A stretch of DNA of 54,570 nucleotides from Flavobacterium sp. HTF (GCF_003105115.1 NZ_QETH01000027.1:1-54570); one strand, 5' to 3'. Counted from the stretch's first letter, positions 39,128-47,804 are shown. Notes: generated by a model from the sequence alone, not told the origin. Program-made: numbers and translations.

Positions 39128-40978
39128 ATGAAAAACCACACCTTCTACAAAATAGTTTTAATGGTCTTGCTGTTTTCCGCTTCCGCGAAAGCGCAAATCC
39201 AAAAAACAGAACCGCCATTCTGGTACGCAGGGATGAATAATCCGGAACTGCAGATTATGTTCTACGGAAAAAACATTGCACAATATGAAGCTTCGGTTTC
39301 GAATAATGTAGTGATTAAAAATGTAGAAAAAACAGAAAATCCAAATTACCTTTTCGTAACCATTGATACGAAAGATGTAAAAGCTTCTGAGTTAGTTTTC
39401 TCTTTTAAAACCAAAAACAAAGTTGCCTTTACTCAAAAATATGTTCTTAAAGAAAGGAGAGCAAATTCAGCTGATCGAAAAAGTTACGATGCATCTGATT
39501 TGATTTATCTAATCATGCCGGACCGTTTTGCTAACGGAAATCCTAAAAATGACAGTGATCCTGTTCTAACTGAAAAAGGAAACCGCGCAGAACCGGGTGG
39601 GCGTCACGGCGGAGATATCGAAGGGATTATCAAAAACCTTGATTATATTTCATCACTTGGTGCTACTACAATCTGGAGCACACCTTTATGTGAAGACAAT
39701 GACAAACAGCATTCGTATCATACTTACGGGCAATCTGATGTTTACAAAATAGATCCCCGTTACGGAACGAATGATGATTACGCTCGTCTTTCTGCAGAAA
39801 TGCACAAAAAGAACATGAAACTGGTTATGGATTATGTAACCAATCACTGGGGAATTACACACTGGATGATGAAAGATATTCCGGCCAAAACATGGTTCAA
39901 TCAATTTGAAACTTTCACACAAACACATCACCGTCGTGAAGTAATTACAGATATTCACGCTTCAAAAACAGATCAGGAAGTTTGTGTTGATGGCTGGTTC
40001 GTTCCTTCAATGCCGGATTTAAATTTAAGAAATCCTCTGGTAGCAAAATACTTAACTCAAAATGCCATTTGGTGGATAGAATTCGCCAATCTTGACGGTT
40101 TTAGAGTAGATACTTATAATTACTCTGATAAAACAGCCATGGCAAATTGGGCAAAAGCGATTACTGATGAATACCCAAACTTTAATATTGTGGGAGAAAT
40201 CTGGATGCATAATCAGGCGAATTTAGCTTTTTGGCAGAAAGACAGTAAAATTGGTGCCATCGAAAATTATAATTCAAACCTTCCAAGTGTAATGGATTTT
40301 ACGCTTCAAAGTCAGGTTACTTCTGCTTTCAACGAAGATACTCCAAACTGGGACAGCGGACTGATTAAATTCTACAACAATTTTGCAATGGATTATTTAT
40401 ATCCAAACACGAATAACATTTTGGTTTTTTCCGAAAATCATGACACGGATCGTATGAACGATAAGTTCAAATATGATTTACCAAAATATAAACTCGCCAT
40501 GACTTTATTGGCAACAATTCGAGGAATTCCGCAAATTTATTACGGTTCAGAAATTGGAATGGGCGGTGATAAAAGCAAAGGTGATGCAGATATTCGTCAG
40601 GATTTTCCGGGCGGATGGGCAGGAGACAAAAACAATGCTTTTACTAAAGAAGGAAGAACTGCTGAACAGGCTGCTTATTTTGATTTTAGTTCAAAATTAT
40701 TTAGCTGGAGAAAAACAAACGAAGCGGTTCATTTCGGAAAAATGACGCATTACATCCCTGAAAACAATACGTATGTATATTTCAGATACACAGATGCTAA
40801 AACTGTAATGGTTGTTTTCAATAACAATGCAAAAGAACAGGTTGTTAAAACAAACCGTTTCAAAGAAAACATCAAAAACTTTAAATCTGGAAAAGATGTT
40901 ATCACAGGAAAAACATTCGATTTAGCTTCTGAAATTATTTTAGAGCCAAAATCAGCTTTGGTTTTAGAATTGGAATAA
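39128..40978 (+). CDS. Periplasmic GH13 neopullulanase/cyclomaltodextrinase-like enzyme
   Basis: This 616-residue exported GH13 enzyme is the SusA counterpart of the locus. A signal peptide ends near SASAKAQ without a lipobox, so it is soluble in the periplasm. The N-terminal beta domain (about 28-115, NPELQIMFYGKNIAQYEASV) fits cyclomaltodextrinase-type enzymes. The barrel has region I DYVTNHWG, nucleophile Asp328 in GFRVDTYNY, Glu357 in IVGEIWMH and Asp439 in SENHDTDRM, and a C-terminal beta domain follows. It should cut maltodextrins and cyclodextrins to maltose and glucose for the transporter. It lies 33 bp after the unknown lipoprotein. Confidence 0.92.
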   Translation: MKNHTFYKIVLMVLLFSASAKAQIQKTEPPFWYAGMNNPELQIMFYGKNIAQYEASVSNNVVIKNVEKTENPNYLFVTIDTKDVKASELVFSFKTKNKVAFTQKYVLKERRANSADRKSYDASDLIYLIMPDRFANGNPKNDSDPVLTEKGNRAEPGGRHGGDIEGIIKNLDYISSLGATTIWSTPLCEDNDKQHSYHTYGQSDVYKIDPRYGTNDDYARLSAEMHKKNMKLVMDYVTNHWGITHWMMKDIPAKTWFNQFETFTQTHHRREVITDIHASKTDQEVCVDGWFVPSMPDLNLRNPLVAKYLTQNAIWWIEFANLDGFRVDTYNYSDKTAMANWAKAITDEYPNFNIVGEIWMHNQANLAFWQKDSKIGAIENYNSNLPSVMDFTLQSQVTSAFNEDTPNWDSGLIKFYNNFAMDYLYPNTNNILVFSENHDTDRMNDKFKYDLPKYKLAMTLLATIRGIPQIYYGSEIGMGGDKSKGDADIRQDFPGGWAGDKNNAFTKEGRTAEQAAYFDFSSKLFSWRKTNEAVHFGKMTHYIPENNTYVYFRYTDAKTVMVVFNNNAKEQVVKTNRFKENIKNFKSGKDVITGKTFDLASEIILEPKSALVLELE

Positions 40979-40984
40979 GAAGAT

Positions 40985-41024
40985 TTAACCGCAAAGTTCG
41001 CAAGGACAATCACAAAGTTCGCAA
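40985..41024 (+). repeat. Dispersed intergenic repeat, family A (copy 2)
   Basis: TTAACCGCAAAGTTCGCAAGG followed by a CACAAAGTTCGCAA unit begins 6 bp after the GH13 stop. It is related to 19490-19531 and 42969-43010. Confidence 0.75.
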
Positions 41025-41032
41025 TATTTTTT

Positions 41033-41094
41033 GCCACAGATTAATAGATTATCACAGATTTAAAAAAATCATTTTAATCTTGTAATCTGTGGCT
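41033..41094 (+). repeat. Hairpin repeat, family B (copy 1), possible terminator
   Basis: GCCACAGATTA (41033-41043) pairs with TAATCTGTGGC (41083-41093), an 11-bp perfect stem around a 39-base loop, and is followed by a T-rich run. The inner part from CACAGATT to the end recurs at 42912-42951. Confidence 0.75.
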
Positions 41095-41134
41095 ATTTTT
41101 TTCAACACAATCCATCCTAAATTATTCTAAAATA

Positions 41135-42796
41135 ATGAAAAAATACACTTTCCTTTTTTTATCTTTAGTATACTTAACAATGAGTTGTTCTGGCTCAAAA
41201 TCAGTTTCCATGACAGATACTTCGAAAATACCTTTCGTTTGGGAAGGGGCAAATGTTTATTTTTTACTTACAGATCGCTTTTACAACGGAAATCCTTCTA
41301 ACGATGTCAATTTCAACCGAAACAAAACTCCAGGAAAATTACGCGGATTTGAAGGTGGCGATATTATCGGAATTATCCAAAAAATCGAATCCGGATATTT
41401 TGAACAATTGGGGGTAAACGCCATTTGGCTTACGCCGATTGTCGAGCAAATTCACGACGGAGTTGACGAAGGAACCGGGCTTAGTTATGGTTTTCATGGC
41501 TATTGGGCTAAAGACTGGACGGCTCTGGATCCAAATTTCGGAACCAAAGAAGATTTAGCAAAACTGGTTAAAAAGGCACACGAAAAAGGTATAAGAGTAG
41601 TTTTGGATGGCGTAATTAATCATACAGGACCAGTGACTCCCGAAGATCCCGTTTGGCCTTCTGACTGGGTACGCACAGGAGTAGTCTGCGATTACAAATC
41701 ATTCGAAAATACAACCATGTGTACTTTGGTTGATAATCTTCCGGATGTTAGAACCGAAAGCACTCAAAACGTTGAACTTCCTCCTTTTTTAATTGAAAAG
41801 TGGAAAAAAGAAGGCCGCTACGAAAAAGAAATCGCTTCGCTGGATGAATTCTTCAAAAGAACTGGTTATCCAAGAAGCCCAAAATATTACATCATAAAAT
41901 GGCTTACCGATTATATTATTGAATTCGGAATTGACGGTTACCGCGCCGATACGGTAAAACATACCGAAGAAGTGGTTTGGGCCGATTTTAAAAAAGAATG
42001 TGATTACGCTTTTGAAACCTGGAAAAAACATCATCCGTTGGAAATTTTAGATCAAAATCCGTTTTATACTATTGCTGAAGTTTACGGTTACGGAATCAGC
42101 GGTGGGCAGGATTATGATTTTGGAGACAGAAAGGTAAATTATTTTCAGAATGGTTTTAACAGCATGATCAATTTTGAATTTAAATGGAATGCTGCCCAAA
42201 ACGATTACGAAGGCTTATTTTCTAAATATTCTAATCATTTAAATAATGACTTAAAAGGGTATTCAGTTTTAAACTATATGTCTTCACACGATGATGGACA
42301 GCCTTTTGACCCTACTCGTATAAAAGCTTTTGAAGCAGGAACCAAATTATTGCTTTCTCCGGGAATGTCTCAGGTTTATTATGGAGACGAATCGAATCGT
42401 TCTTTAGTAATCGAAGGTACAAATGGTGATGCCACTTTACGCTCGAATATGAATTGGGCGGATATTCAGAATAATCCTGAAACACAGCAGACACTTTTGC
42501 ACTGGCAGAAATTAGGGCAGTTTAGACGAAATCATCCAGCAGTTGGAGCGGGCGTTCACAAACTGATTAATCCGTGGCCATATACTTTCTCCAGAATTTT
42601 TACCAAAGGCGCTTTTACAGATAAAGTAATTATGGGAGTTGATTTACCAAAAGGCAGAAAAGAACTTCCTGTTGGCGACGTCTTCCCAAACGGAACTAAA
42701 TTAAAAGATACTTACTCCAATCAAAATACAGAAGTTATTGACGGGAAAGTGATTATTGATAGTGATTTTGATATTGTTTTATTAGAAGAGATTTAA
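41135..42796 (+). CDS. Lipoprotein GH13 alpha-amylase, SusG-like
   Basis: This 553-residue GH13 enzyme carries a lipobox with Cys18 (LTMSCSGSK), so it is membrane-anchored, either on the surface like SusG or facing the periplasm. The barrel begins VYFLLTDRFYNGNPSND and has region I DGVINHTGP, nucleophile Asp272 in GIDGYRADTVKH, Glu315 in TIAEVYG and Asp386 in MSSHDDGQP. A roughly 60-residue insertion around residues 190-250 (FENTTMCTLVDNLPDV) lies in domain B. No CBM domain is seen, unlike SusG. It ends the plus arm, 156 bp after its neighbour and behind two repeats, so it may form its own transcription unit. Confidence 0.92.
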   Translation: MKKYTFLFLSLVYLTMSCSGSKSVSMTDTSKIPFVWEGANVYFLLTDRFYNGNPSNDVNFNRNKTPGKLRGFEGGDIIGIIQKIESGYFEQLGVNAIWLTPIVEQIHDGVDEGTGLSYGFHGYWAKDWTALDPNFGTKEDLAKLVKKAHEKGIRVVLDGVINHTGPVTPEDPVWPSDWVRTGVVCDYKSFENTTMCTLVDNLPDVRTESTQNVELPPFLIEKWKKEGRYEKEIASLDEFFKRTGYPRSPKYYIIKWLTDYIIEFGIDGYRADTVKHTEEVVWADFKKECDYAFETWKKHHPLEILDQNPFYTIAEVYGYGISGGQDYDFGDRKVNYFQNGFNSMINFEFKWNAAQNDYEGLFSKYSNHLNNDLKGYSVLNYMSSHDDGQPFDPTRIKAFEAGTKLLLSPGMSQVYYGDESNRSLVIEGTNGDATLRSNMNWADIQNNPETQQTLLHWQKLGQFRRNHPAVGAGVHKLINPWPYTFSRIFTKGAFTDKVIMGVDLPKGRKELPVGDVFPNGTKLKDTYSNQNTEVIDGKVIIDSDFDIVLLEEI

Positions 42797-42810
42797 AAAA
42801 CATTTTTTTT

Positions 42811-42901
42811 TCTCTCGCAGATTTAGGAGATTGCTTCGCTTGTTCGCTTACGCTCGGGTGAGCAGATAATTAAAAAAGTTATCTGCAAAATCTGCGAGAG
42901 A
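42811..42901. repeat. Large inverted repeat with nested hairpin
   Basis: TCTCTCGCAGATTT at 42811-42824 and AAATCTGCGAGAGA at 42888-42901 are perfect 14-bp inverted repeats. Between them lies a GC-richer stretch and an inner GCAGATAA / TTATCTGC hairpin (about 42862-42886). It sits 15 bp after the amylase stop and could form a long cruciform or a bidirectional terminator. Confidence 0.75.
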
Positions 42902-42911
42902 CATAATTTAC

Positions 42912-42951
42912 CACAGATTTCAAAATCATTTTAATTCTTATAATCTGTGCC
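42912..42951 (+). repeat. Hairpin repeat, family B (copy 2)
   Basis: CACAGATTT to TAATCTGTGCC, with the shared core AAAATCATTTTAAT, is the same unit as the inner part of 41033-41094. It is followed by a long T run. Confidence 0.7.
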
Positions 42952-42968
42952 TAACTTTTTTTTATAAT

Positions 42969-43010
42969 CCTTGCGACCTTTGCGTAAAACTTTGCGACCT
43001 TTGCGGTTAA
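42969..43010 (-). repeat. Dispersed intergenic repeat, family A (copy 3, reverse)
   Basis: Read on the minus strand this is TTAACCGCAAAGGTCGC, then a TTTTACGCAAAGGTCGCAAG unit, matching copy 1 closely. It ends 10 bp before the GDPD start codon, so it lies in the leader of that gene. Confidence 0.8.
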
Positions 43011-43020
43011 AAATCCAGAG

Positions 43021-43698
43021 ATGCTCAAAATTGCACATCGAGGCGCCAAAGCCTACGAACCTGAAAATACAATTAAAGCTTTCCAAAAAGCCTTAGACAT
43101 GAATTCAGACGGAATTGAACTTGACGTTCACCTGAGCAATGACGGACATATTATAGTAATTCATGACGAAACGATAGACAGAACAACTAACGGAAAAGGT
43201 TTAGTAAATACTTTTTCCTTATCTGAATTAAAATCGTTTTTGATTGATGGAAAATATCAGATCCCGACTTTAAACGAGATTTTTGATCTGGTTGACAAAA
43301 AATGTCTGATCAATATCGAATTAAAAGGTTTAGGAACTCCCAGTAAAGTTGTATCCCTTATAGAAGAATATATTTCAGAGAAAAACTGGAATTACAATCA
43401 TTTTATAATTTCAAGTTTCGATTGGAATATGCTGGAGGAAACATCAAAGTTAAATCCAAATATCCCAATTGGTGTTTTGACAGAAGAAAATATAGATACT
43501 GCTTTGGCTTTCGCCGAAAAAATAAAAGCAAAAGCCATTCATCCTGATTTTAATTTATTGAATAAAGAAAATGTTCAACAAATTCAGGAAAAAGGATTCT
43601 TAGTTTTACCCTGGACGGTAAACACAGAAGAAGACATTCAAAAAGTAAAAAGTTATAAAGTAAACGGAATTATCTCTGATAATCCAGACAAAATATAA
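43021..43698 (+). CDS. Glycerophosphodiester phosphodiesterase family protein
   Basis: This 225-residue protein is a GDPD-domain enzyme that should cleave glycerophosphodiesters to glycerol-3-phosphate and an alcohol. The active-site pieces are visible: HRGAKAYEPENT near residue 6, DGIELDVHLSNDGHIIVIHDETIDRTTNGKG at about 31-61 with the metal-binding Glu/Asp and catalytic histidines, and INIELKG near 100. There is no signal peptide, so it is cytosolic. Its start follows a family A repeat by 10 bp, and it is not clearly linked to the amylase upstream. Confidence 0.92.
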   Translation: MLKIAHRGAKAYEPENTIKAFQKALDMNSDGIELDVHLSNDGHIIVIHDETIDRTTNGKGLVNTFSLSELKSFLIDGKYQIPTLNEIFDLVDKKCLINIELKGLGTPSKVVSLIEEYISEKNWNYNHFIISSFDWNMLEETSKLNPNIPIGVLTEENIDTALAFAEKIKAKAIHPDFNLLNKENVQQIQEKGFLVLPWTVNTEEDIQKVKSYKVNGIISDNPDKI

Positions 43699-43712
43699 AA
43701 TCAGCTACGGGA

Positions 43713-43745
43713 AACTTTGTCAAAGTTTAAAACTTTGACAAAGTT
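43713..43745. repeat. 33-bp nested palindrome
   Basis: AACTTTGTCAAAGTTT and AAACTTTGACAAAGTT are a perfect 16-bp inverted pair with one base between. Each arm is itself a palindrome of AACTTTG around one base. It lies 14 bp after the GDPD stop; it may be a terminator, a regulator site or a repeat unit. Confidence 0.75.
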
Positions 43746-43763
43746 CATCAGGGTCCAATAAAA

Positions 43764-43779
43764 AATTCGTGAATTCGTG
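43764..43779 (+). repeat. Tandem octamer AATTCGTG
   Basis: AATTCGTG occurs twice in a row, 15 bp before the flavoprotein ATG. It looks like a fragment of another dispersed intergenic repeat; no function is proposed. Confidence 0.5.
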
Positions 43780-43793
43780 GCGAACAAAAAAAT

Positions 43794-45002
43794 ATGATCA
43801 AAAATTTCGACATTATTATCGTTGGCGGAGGCGCTGCAGGTTTTTTTACGGCAATAAATATTGCAGAGAAAAATCCAAAACTGAAAATTGCCATTTTAGA
43901 AAGAGGAAAAGAAGTCCTTTCTAAAGTCCGCGTTTCCGGAGGCGGACGATGCAACGTTACACACGCTTGTTTTGAGCCAAACGAATTAGTAAAGTTTTAT
44001 CCAAGAGGTGAAAAAGAACTTCGCGGTCCTTTTCATCAGTTTTGTTCCGGAGATACCATTGAATGGTTTGAAAAACATGGCGTAGAATTAAAAATAGAAG
44101 ACGACGGAAGAATGTTTCCTGTCTCTAATTCATCCCAGACTATTATTGATTGTTTTCTAAAAGCAACTGAAAAATTAGGGATAAAAGTATTGACAGGACA
44201 AAGTGTTCAGTCAATCTTTAAAAAAGAAAATCACTGGAAAATTGATACACAAAGCGACAATTTTGCAACTGAAAAATTAGTAATGGCAACAGGAAGCAAC
44301 CCGAAAATCTGGGAAATGCTTCAGGAACACGGACACGCGATTGTGAGTCCCGTTCCTTCCCTATTTACTTTCAACATCAAAGATTCAAGAATTAAGGAAT
44401 TGCCAGGCGTTGCTGCCCAGGTTACCGTAAACGTAAAAGATACTAAACTCGAATCTACAGGACCTTTATTAATTACGCATTGGGGAATGAGTGGTCCGGC
44501 TGTCTTAAAACTTTCGGCCTGGGGCGCACGTATTTTACATGATAAAAATTATCAATTTACCATTTTTGTAAACTGGCTAAATGATGTTGATCCTGAAGAT
44601 GCCGAAAAAATCTTAAAAGATTTAAAACAGGAACACGCTAAAAAAGCGGTTTCTAAAAAATCTCCTTTCGACTTTCCGAATCGTTTATGGGAAAGTCTGG
44701 TTTTAGCTTCTGGAATTGAAATTGAAACCAAATGGGCCGATTTATCTAAAATTCAATTGCAGAATTTGACTTTGCAGCTTACAAAAGCAGAATTTAAAGT
44801 CAACGGGAAAAGTACTTTTAAAGAAGAATTTGTAACGGCAGGCGGAATCGATTTAAAGGAAATCAATTTCAAAACAATGGAAAGTAAAATTCATCAAAAT
44901 CTTTATTTTGCGGGCGAAATTGTAAATATCGATGCCATAACCGGAGGATTTAATTTTCAGAATGCCTGGACAAGCGGGTTTATTCTGGCTCAAAATATTT
45001 AA
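43794..45002 (+). CDS. HI0933/YhiN-type FAD-dependent flavoprotein
   Basis: This 402-residue protein is a flavoprotein of the HI0933/BaiN family. It opens with the dinucleotide-binding motif IIVGGGAAGFFTAINIA (about 6-22), then the family signature KVRVSGGGRCNVTHACFEP (about 45-63), and closes with the second FAD contact LYFAGEIVNIDAITGGFNFQNAWTSG (about 370-395). The family is widespread, and most members have no assigned substrate. It starts a tight plus-strand trio with the HAD phosphatase 6 bp and the Crp-like regulator 3 bp apart. Confidence 0.92.
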   Translation: MIKNFDIIIVGGGAAGFFTAINIAEKNPKLKIAILERGKEVLSKVRVSGGGRCNVTHACFEPNELVKFYPRGEKELRGPFHQFCSGDTIEWFEKHGVELKIEDDGRMFPVSNSSQTIIDCFLKATEKLGIKVLTGQSVQSIFKKENHWKIDTQSDNFATEKLVMATGSNPKIWEMLQEHGHAIVSPVPSLFTFNIKDSRIKELPGVAAQVTVNVKDTKLESTGPLLITHWGMSGPAVLKLSAWGARILHDKNYQFTIFVNWLNDVDPEDAEKILKDLKQEHAKKAVSKKSPFDFPNRLWESLVLASGIEIETKWADLSKIQLQNLTLQLTKAEFKVNGKSTFKEEFVTAGGIDLKEINFKTMESKIHQNLYFAGEIVNIDAITGGFNFQNAWTSGFILAQNI

Positions 45003-45008
45003 TAAAAA

Positions 45009-45656
45009 ATGAACTTTAAAGGAATTATTTTTGATTTAGACGGAACATTAGTAAACTCATTAGAAGACATATCAGATGCGATGAACATTGTTCTTAAGGG
45101 TCTAAATTATCCAACACATACCTACGATACCTATCAATATTTTATCGGGAGCGGTTTGCGAAATCTGGTTAGTAAAGCTTTGCCTGCTTCTAATAACAAT
45201 GATGAACAGATTCAAATATGCTTTGACTGCATGGTAAATGAATACCGAAAAATCTGCACGCTAAAAACAAAACCATACGAAGGAATTGTCGAATTGTTAG
45301 ATAATCTGGCTTCACAAAATATAAAATTAGCAGTTTTCTCCAACAAAGCCGATGAACTGACCAAAAAAATAGCAGCTGAAATATTTCCTGATTATTTTGA
45401 TACTACCGTTGGTTTAAGCACCGAAGCGCTAAAAAAGCCAAATCCGTTTGAAGCTGTAGAAATAAGCAAAAACTGGAATTTAAAACCAGAAGAAATCCTT
45501 TTTGTGGGAGATTCTGATATTGACATGCAGACGGCAGTAAATGCCAATATGTTTCCTGTTGGGGTTTCCTGGGGTTACAGAACCGAAGAAGAATTGAAAA
45601 CAAGCGGTGCAAAAGTGGTTATCAACAATGCCTCGGAATTAATTTCCATATTATAA
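45009..45656 (+). CDS. HAD phosphatase, phosphoglycolate phosphatase-like
   Basis: This 215-residue cytosolic HAD hydrolase has the nucleophile motif IFDLDGTLVNS at residues 7-17, a helical cap, the serine motif AVFSNKADE, the lysine in KKPNPFEAVEI and the metal site FVGDSDIDMQTAVNA. The pattern fits the Gph/phosphoglycolate phosphatase group, but substrate range in this group is broad. It follows the flavoprotein by 6 bp and precedes the Crp-like regulator by 3 bp, so all three are probably co-transcribed. Confidence 0.9.
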   Translation: MNFKGIIFDLDGTLVNSLEDISDAMNIVLKGLNYPTHTYDTYQYFIGSGLRNLVSKALPASNNNDEQIQICFDCMVNEYRKICTLKTKPYEGIVELLDNLASQNIKLAVFSNKADELTKKIAAEIFPDYFDTTVGLSTEALKKPNPFEAVEISKNWNLKPEEILFVGDSDIDMQTAVNANMFPVGVSWGYRTEEELKTSGAKVVINNASELISIL

Positions 45657-45659
45657 ATA

Positions 45660-46232
45660 ATGAATTCTTCATTACAAAAACAAATACTATCGATTGCTTC
45701 GTTTTCTGAAAATGAAATCGAAAAGATCGATTCTTGTTTTGAATATGAAAGTTTTACGGCTAAAGATTTTCTTTCTTCAATGGGAAAAATCAGCAATAAG
45801 ATTTATTTTATTCTTGAAGGTTTGGCCCGTGTTTACTATTTAAAAGACGGAAAAGAAATTACAACCTATTTAAGCTGCGATGAAGGTTTTATTGCTTCGT
45901 ATTCCAGTTTTATAAATCAATCTGTTTCTTTTGAAAATATTCAGTCTATTGAAGACTGCGAAGTTCTTTCTATCACTTTTGAAAAAATGCAGTATTTATA
46001 TTCAGAAATTCCAAATTGGGAACGTGTCGGAAGAATTCTTGCCGAACAAAATTACCTTTGTATGGCAGATCGTGTATTAAAATTGCAGATGATTCCGGCA
46101 AAAGAAAAATATCTTACTTTTCTTGAATCGGCTCCGGCTAAAATAATCCAGCGGACTCCATTAATTTACATTGCTTCATTTCTCGGAATCACACCGGAAT
46201 CTTTAAGCCGAATTCGCCAAAACATTTCTTAA
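45660..46232 (+). CDS. Crp/Fnr-family transcriptional regulator
   Basis: This 190-residue protein has a cyclic-nucleotide-binding-like beta roll (about 20-130, MGKISNKIYFILEGLARVYYLKDGKEITTYL) and a C-terminal winged helix with the recognition part YIASFLGITPESLSRIRQNI (about 168-188). Key cAMP-binding residues of true Crp are not evident, so the ligand is unknown; many Bacteroidota proteins of this kind respond to redox or membrane signals. The iron-sulfur cysteines of Fnr are absent. It is 3 bp after the HAD gene and 61 bp before the metallo-hydrolase gene, which it may regulate. Confidence 0.88.
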   Translation: MNSSLQKQILSIASFSENEIEKIDSCFEYESFTAKDFLSSMGKISNKIYFILEGLARVYYLKDGKEITTYLSCDEGFIASYSSFINQSVSFENIQSIEDCEVLSITFEKMQYLYSEIPNWERVGRILAEQNYLCMADRVLKLQMIPAKEKYLTFLESAPAKIIQRTPLIYIASFLGITPESLSRIRQNIS

Positions 46233-46293
46233 CATTTATCAAGTCAATTGAAAAACGGAATTCAAATCTTTGCCAAAAAAAAATTCAGGAAAA

Positions 46294-46968
46294 ATGAAAA
46301 CTATTGCCAAAGACGTTTACCAAATCCCTTTGTTTCCAAGAAATGCCATCAATTGTTATGTAATTGAAGATGTTTTAATCGATGCCGGAATCCGAAGTTC
46401 AGGCGGAATAATCCTAAAAGCATTAAAAGACAAAACCATAACCAAACACGCACTGACTCACGCTCACGCCGATCATCAGGGAAGCAGTAAAGTAATCTGT
46501 GAAACTTTGAATATTCCACTTTTGTGCAGTGCGCCTGAAAAAACAGCGGCCGAAAATGGCAATGTAATTTTTGAATACCCAAATCCGAATCATATTATTT
46601 CGAGGTTTCAAAAACGATTTTGGGCAGGAAAAGGACATCCTGTTTCTGAAACCTTGAAAGAAGGAGATCAAATTGGCGGGTTTATTGTTATTGAAACTCC
46701 GGGTCATTCCAGTGGACATTTGTCTTTTTTTAGGGAAAAAGACGGCGTTTTAATTGTTGGTGATGTTATGACCAATATGAATTTATTGACTACAAAAGTT
46801 GGGCTTCATGAACCTCCAGGTTTATTTACAACAGATCAGGAAATGAATAGAAAATCTATTCAGAAACTCGCTTCGCTAAAACCAAAAATACTTTGTTTTG
46901 GACATGGACCCGTTTTATTCAATAAAGGAGAATTTGAACAGTTTATTGAAAAAAACGAAACAATATAA
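46294..46968 (+). CDS. Metallo-beta-lactamase fold hydrolase
   Basis: This 224-residue cytosolic protein has the MBL fold zinc motif HAHADH at 56-61, then ETPGHSSGHLSFF (third metal histidine) and the aspartate in LIVGDVMTN, ending with the histidine in CFGHGPVLF. The set is complete, so it should be an active metal hydrolase, probably of a thioester, lactone or phosphoester. The ATG at 46294 with an AGGA sequence just before it is preferred to a TTG at 46270. A near-consensus -7 element AATCTTTG lies at 46265-46272. Confidence 0.88.
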   Translation: MKTIAKDVYQIPLFPRNAINCYVIEDVLIDAGIRSSGGIILKALKDKTITKHALTHAHADHQGSSKVICETLNIPLLCSAPEKTAAENGNVIFEYPNPNHIISRFQKRFWAGKGHPVSETLKEGDQIGGFIVIETPGHSSGHLSFFREKDGVLIVGDVMTNMNLLTTKVGLHEPPGLFTTDQEMNRKSIQKLASLKPKILCFGHGPVLFNKGEFEQFIEKNETI

Positions 46969-47045
46969 TTAACAAGAATTTACAGATTTCACAAGTTTTC
47001 ATTAAGACAATTCTAATAATTTTACTTTCAACTAAATTCCACTAG

Positions 47046-47753
47046 ATGAAAGTAAAATTACTTACCACTATTTCTTTTTTCACTTACCAGCTCTCTATTT
47101 CTCAAACAGAAAAATTACTTCACGGAAAAGTTCTCTCCAACAAAGCATCTCTTAATAAGGTTGAAGTTATAAATAAAACAGCTAAAACCAGTACAAGAAC
47201 AAATGAGCTGGGAGAATTCTCGATTCTGGCAAAAGAAAAAGACAGTTTACTTTTTTTCTCTAAGGATTATTTTTTTACACGGTTAAAAGTTACATCCGAA
47301 AATTTAAAGAATAATAATCTTGTGGTTAATATGATCATTAAAGCCGAAGAGCTTGATGAAGTTGTAGTTACATCAATGAAATTCCAAAAAATAAAATTTG
47401 ATGCCGAAGCAGTAAATGACATAAACAATCGCAAAACTGCCAACGACCTTACCCGCTACACTGGTGTAAGTGATGGCAGAATCAGGTATTCTGCAAACAT
47501 GAACATTCCTTTAGGAAGCTCACATCCAAAACAAAAACATGAAATAGACGATCGTTTTAAAAAACATGCTACTGCTTATTGTACTCCAGATTTTTTCAGC
47601 AAAAATTTAAACCTTAATGCTGATCAAAAAGAGCTTTTCCTTGAGTTTTGTGATGCTGATCCAAAATCGAAAACCCTTTTAGATCATCCGAATGTTTTGG
47701 CCACAATGGATTTTTTATATACCAAAAATGAAGAGTTTAAGAAACTGAAGTAG
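47046..47753 (+). CDS. Short exported protein with carboxypeptidase-regulatory-like domain
   Basis: This 235-residue protein has a signal peptide ending near SISQ and a beta-sandwich domain like the N-terminal extension of SusC proteins (LLHGKVLSNKASLNKVEV to NMIIKAEELDEVVVT). The DEVVVT at about 110-115 resembles a TonB box, yet no plug or barrel follows. The last 120 residues are polar and helical (NADQKELFLEFCDADPKS) and I do not recognise them. It is probably a periplasmic or membrane-associated protein of unknown role. A 77-bp gap upstream and a convergent neighbour downstream suggest a single-gene unit. Confidence 0.75.
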   Translation: MKVKLLTTISFFTYQLSISQTEKLLHGKVLSNKASLNKVEVINKTAKTSTRTNELGEFSILAKEKDSLLFFSKDYFFTRLKVTSENLKNNNLVVNMIIKAEELDEVVVTSMKFQKIKFDAEAVNDINNRKTANDLTRYTGVSDGRIRYSANMNIPLGSSHPKQKHEIDDRFKKHATAYCTPDFFSKNLNLNADQKELFLEFCDADPKSKTLLDHPNVLATMDFLYTKNEEFKKLK

Positions 47754-47804
47754 CTTTTTTTAATTTCTTCCGTATTGAGAAGAACAAAAACCCGGAACAA
47801 AATG

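Noticed and set aside
41839..42034. Antisense open frames within the glycoside hydrolase genes
   Set aside because: They have no plausible start signals and lie inside strongly conserved enzyme genes, so they are chance frames.
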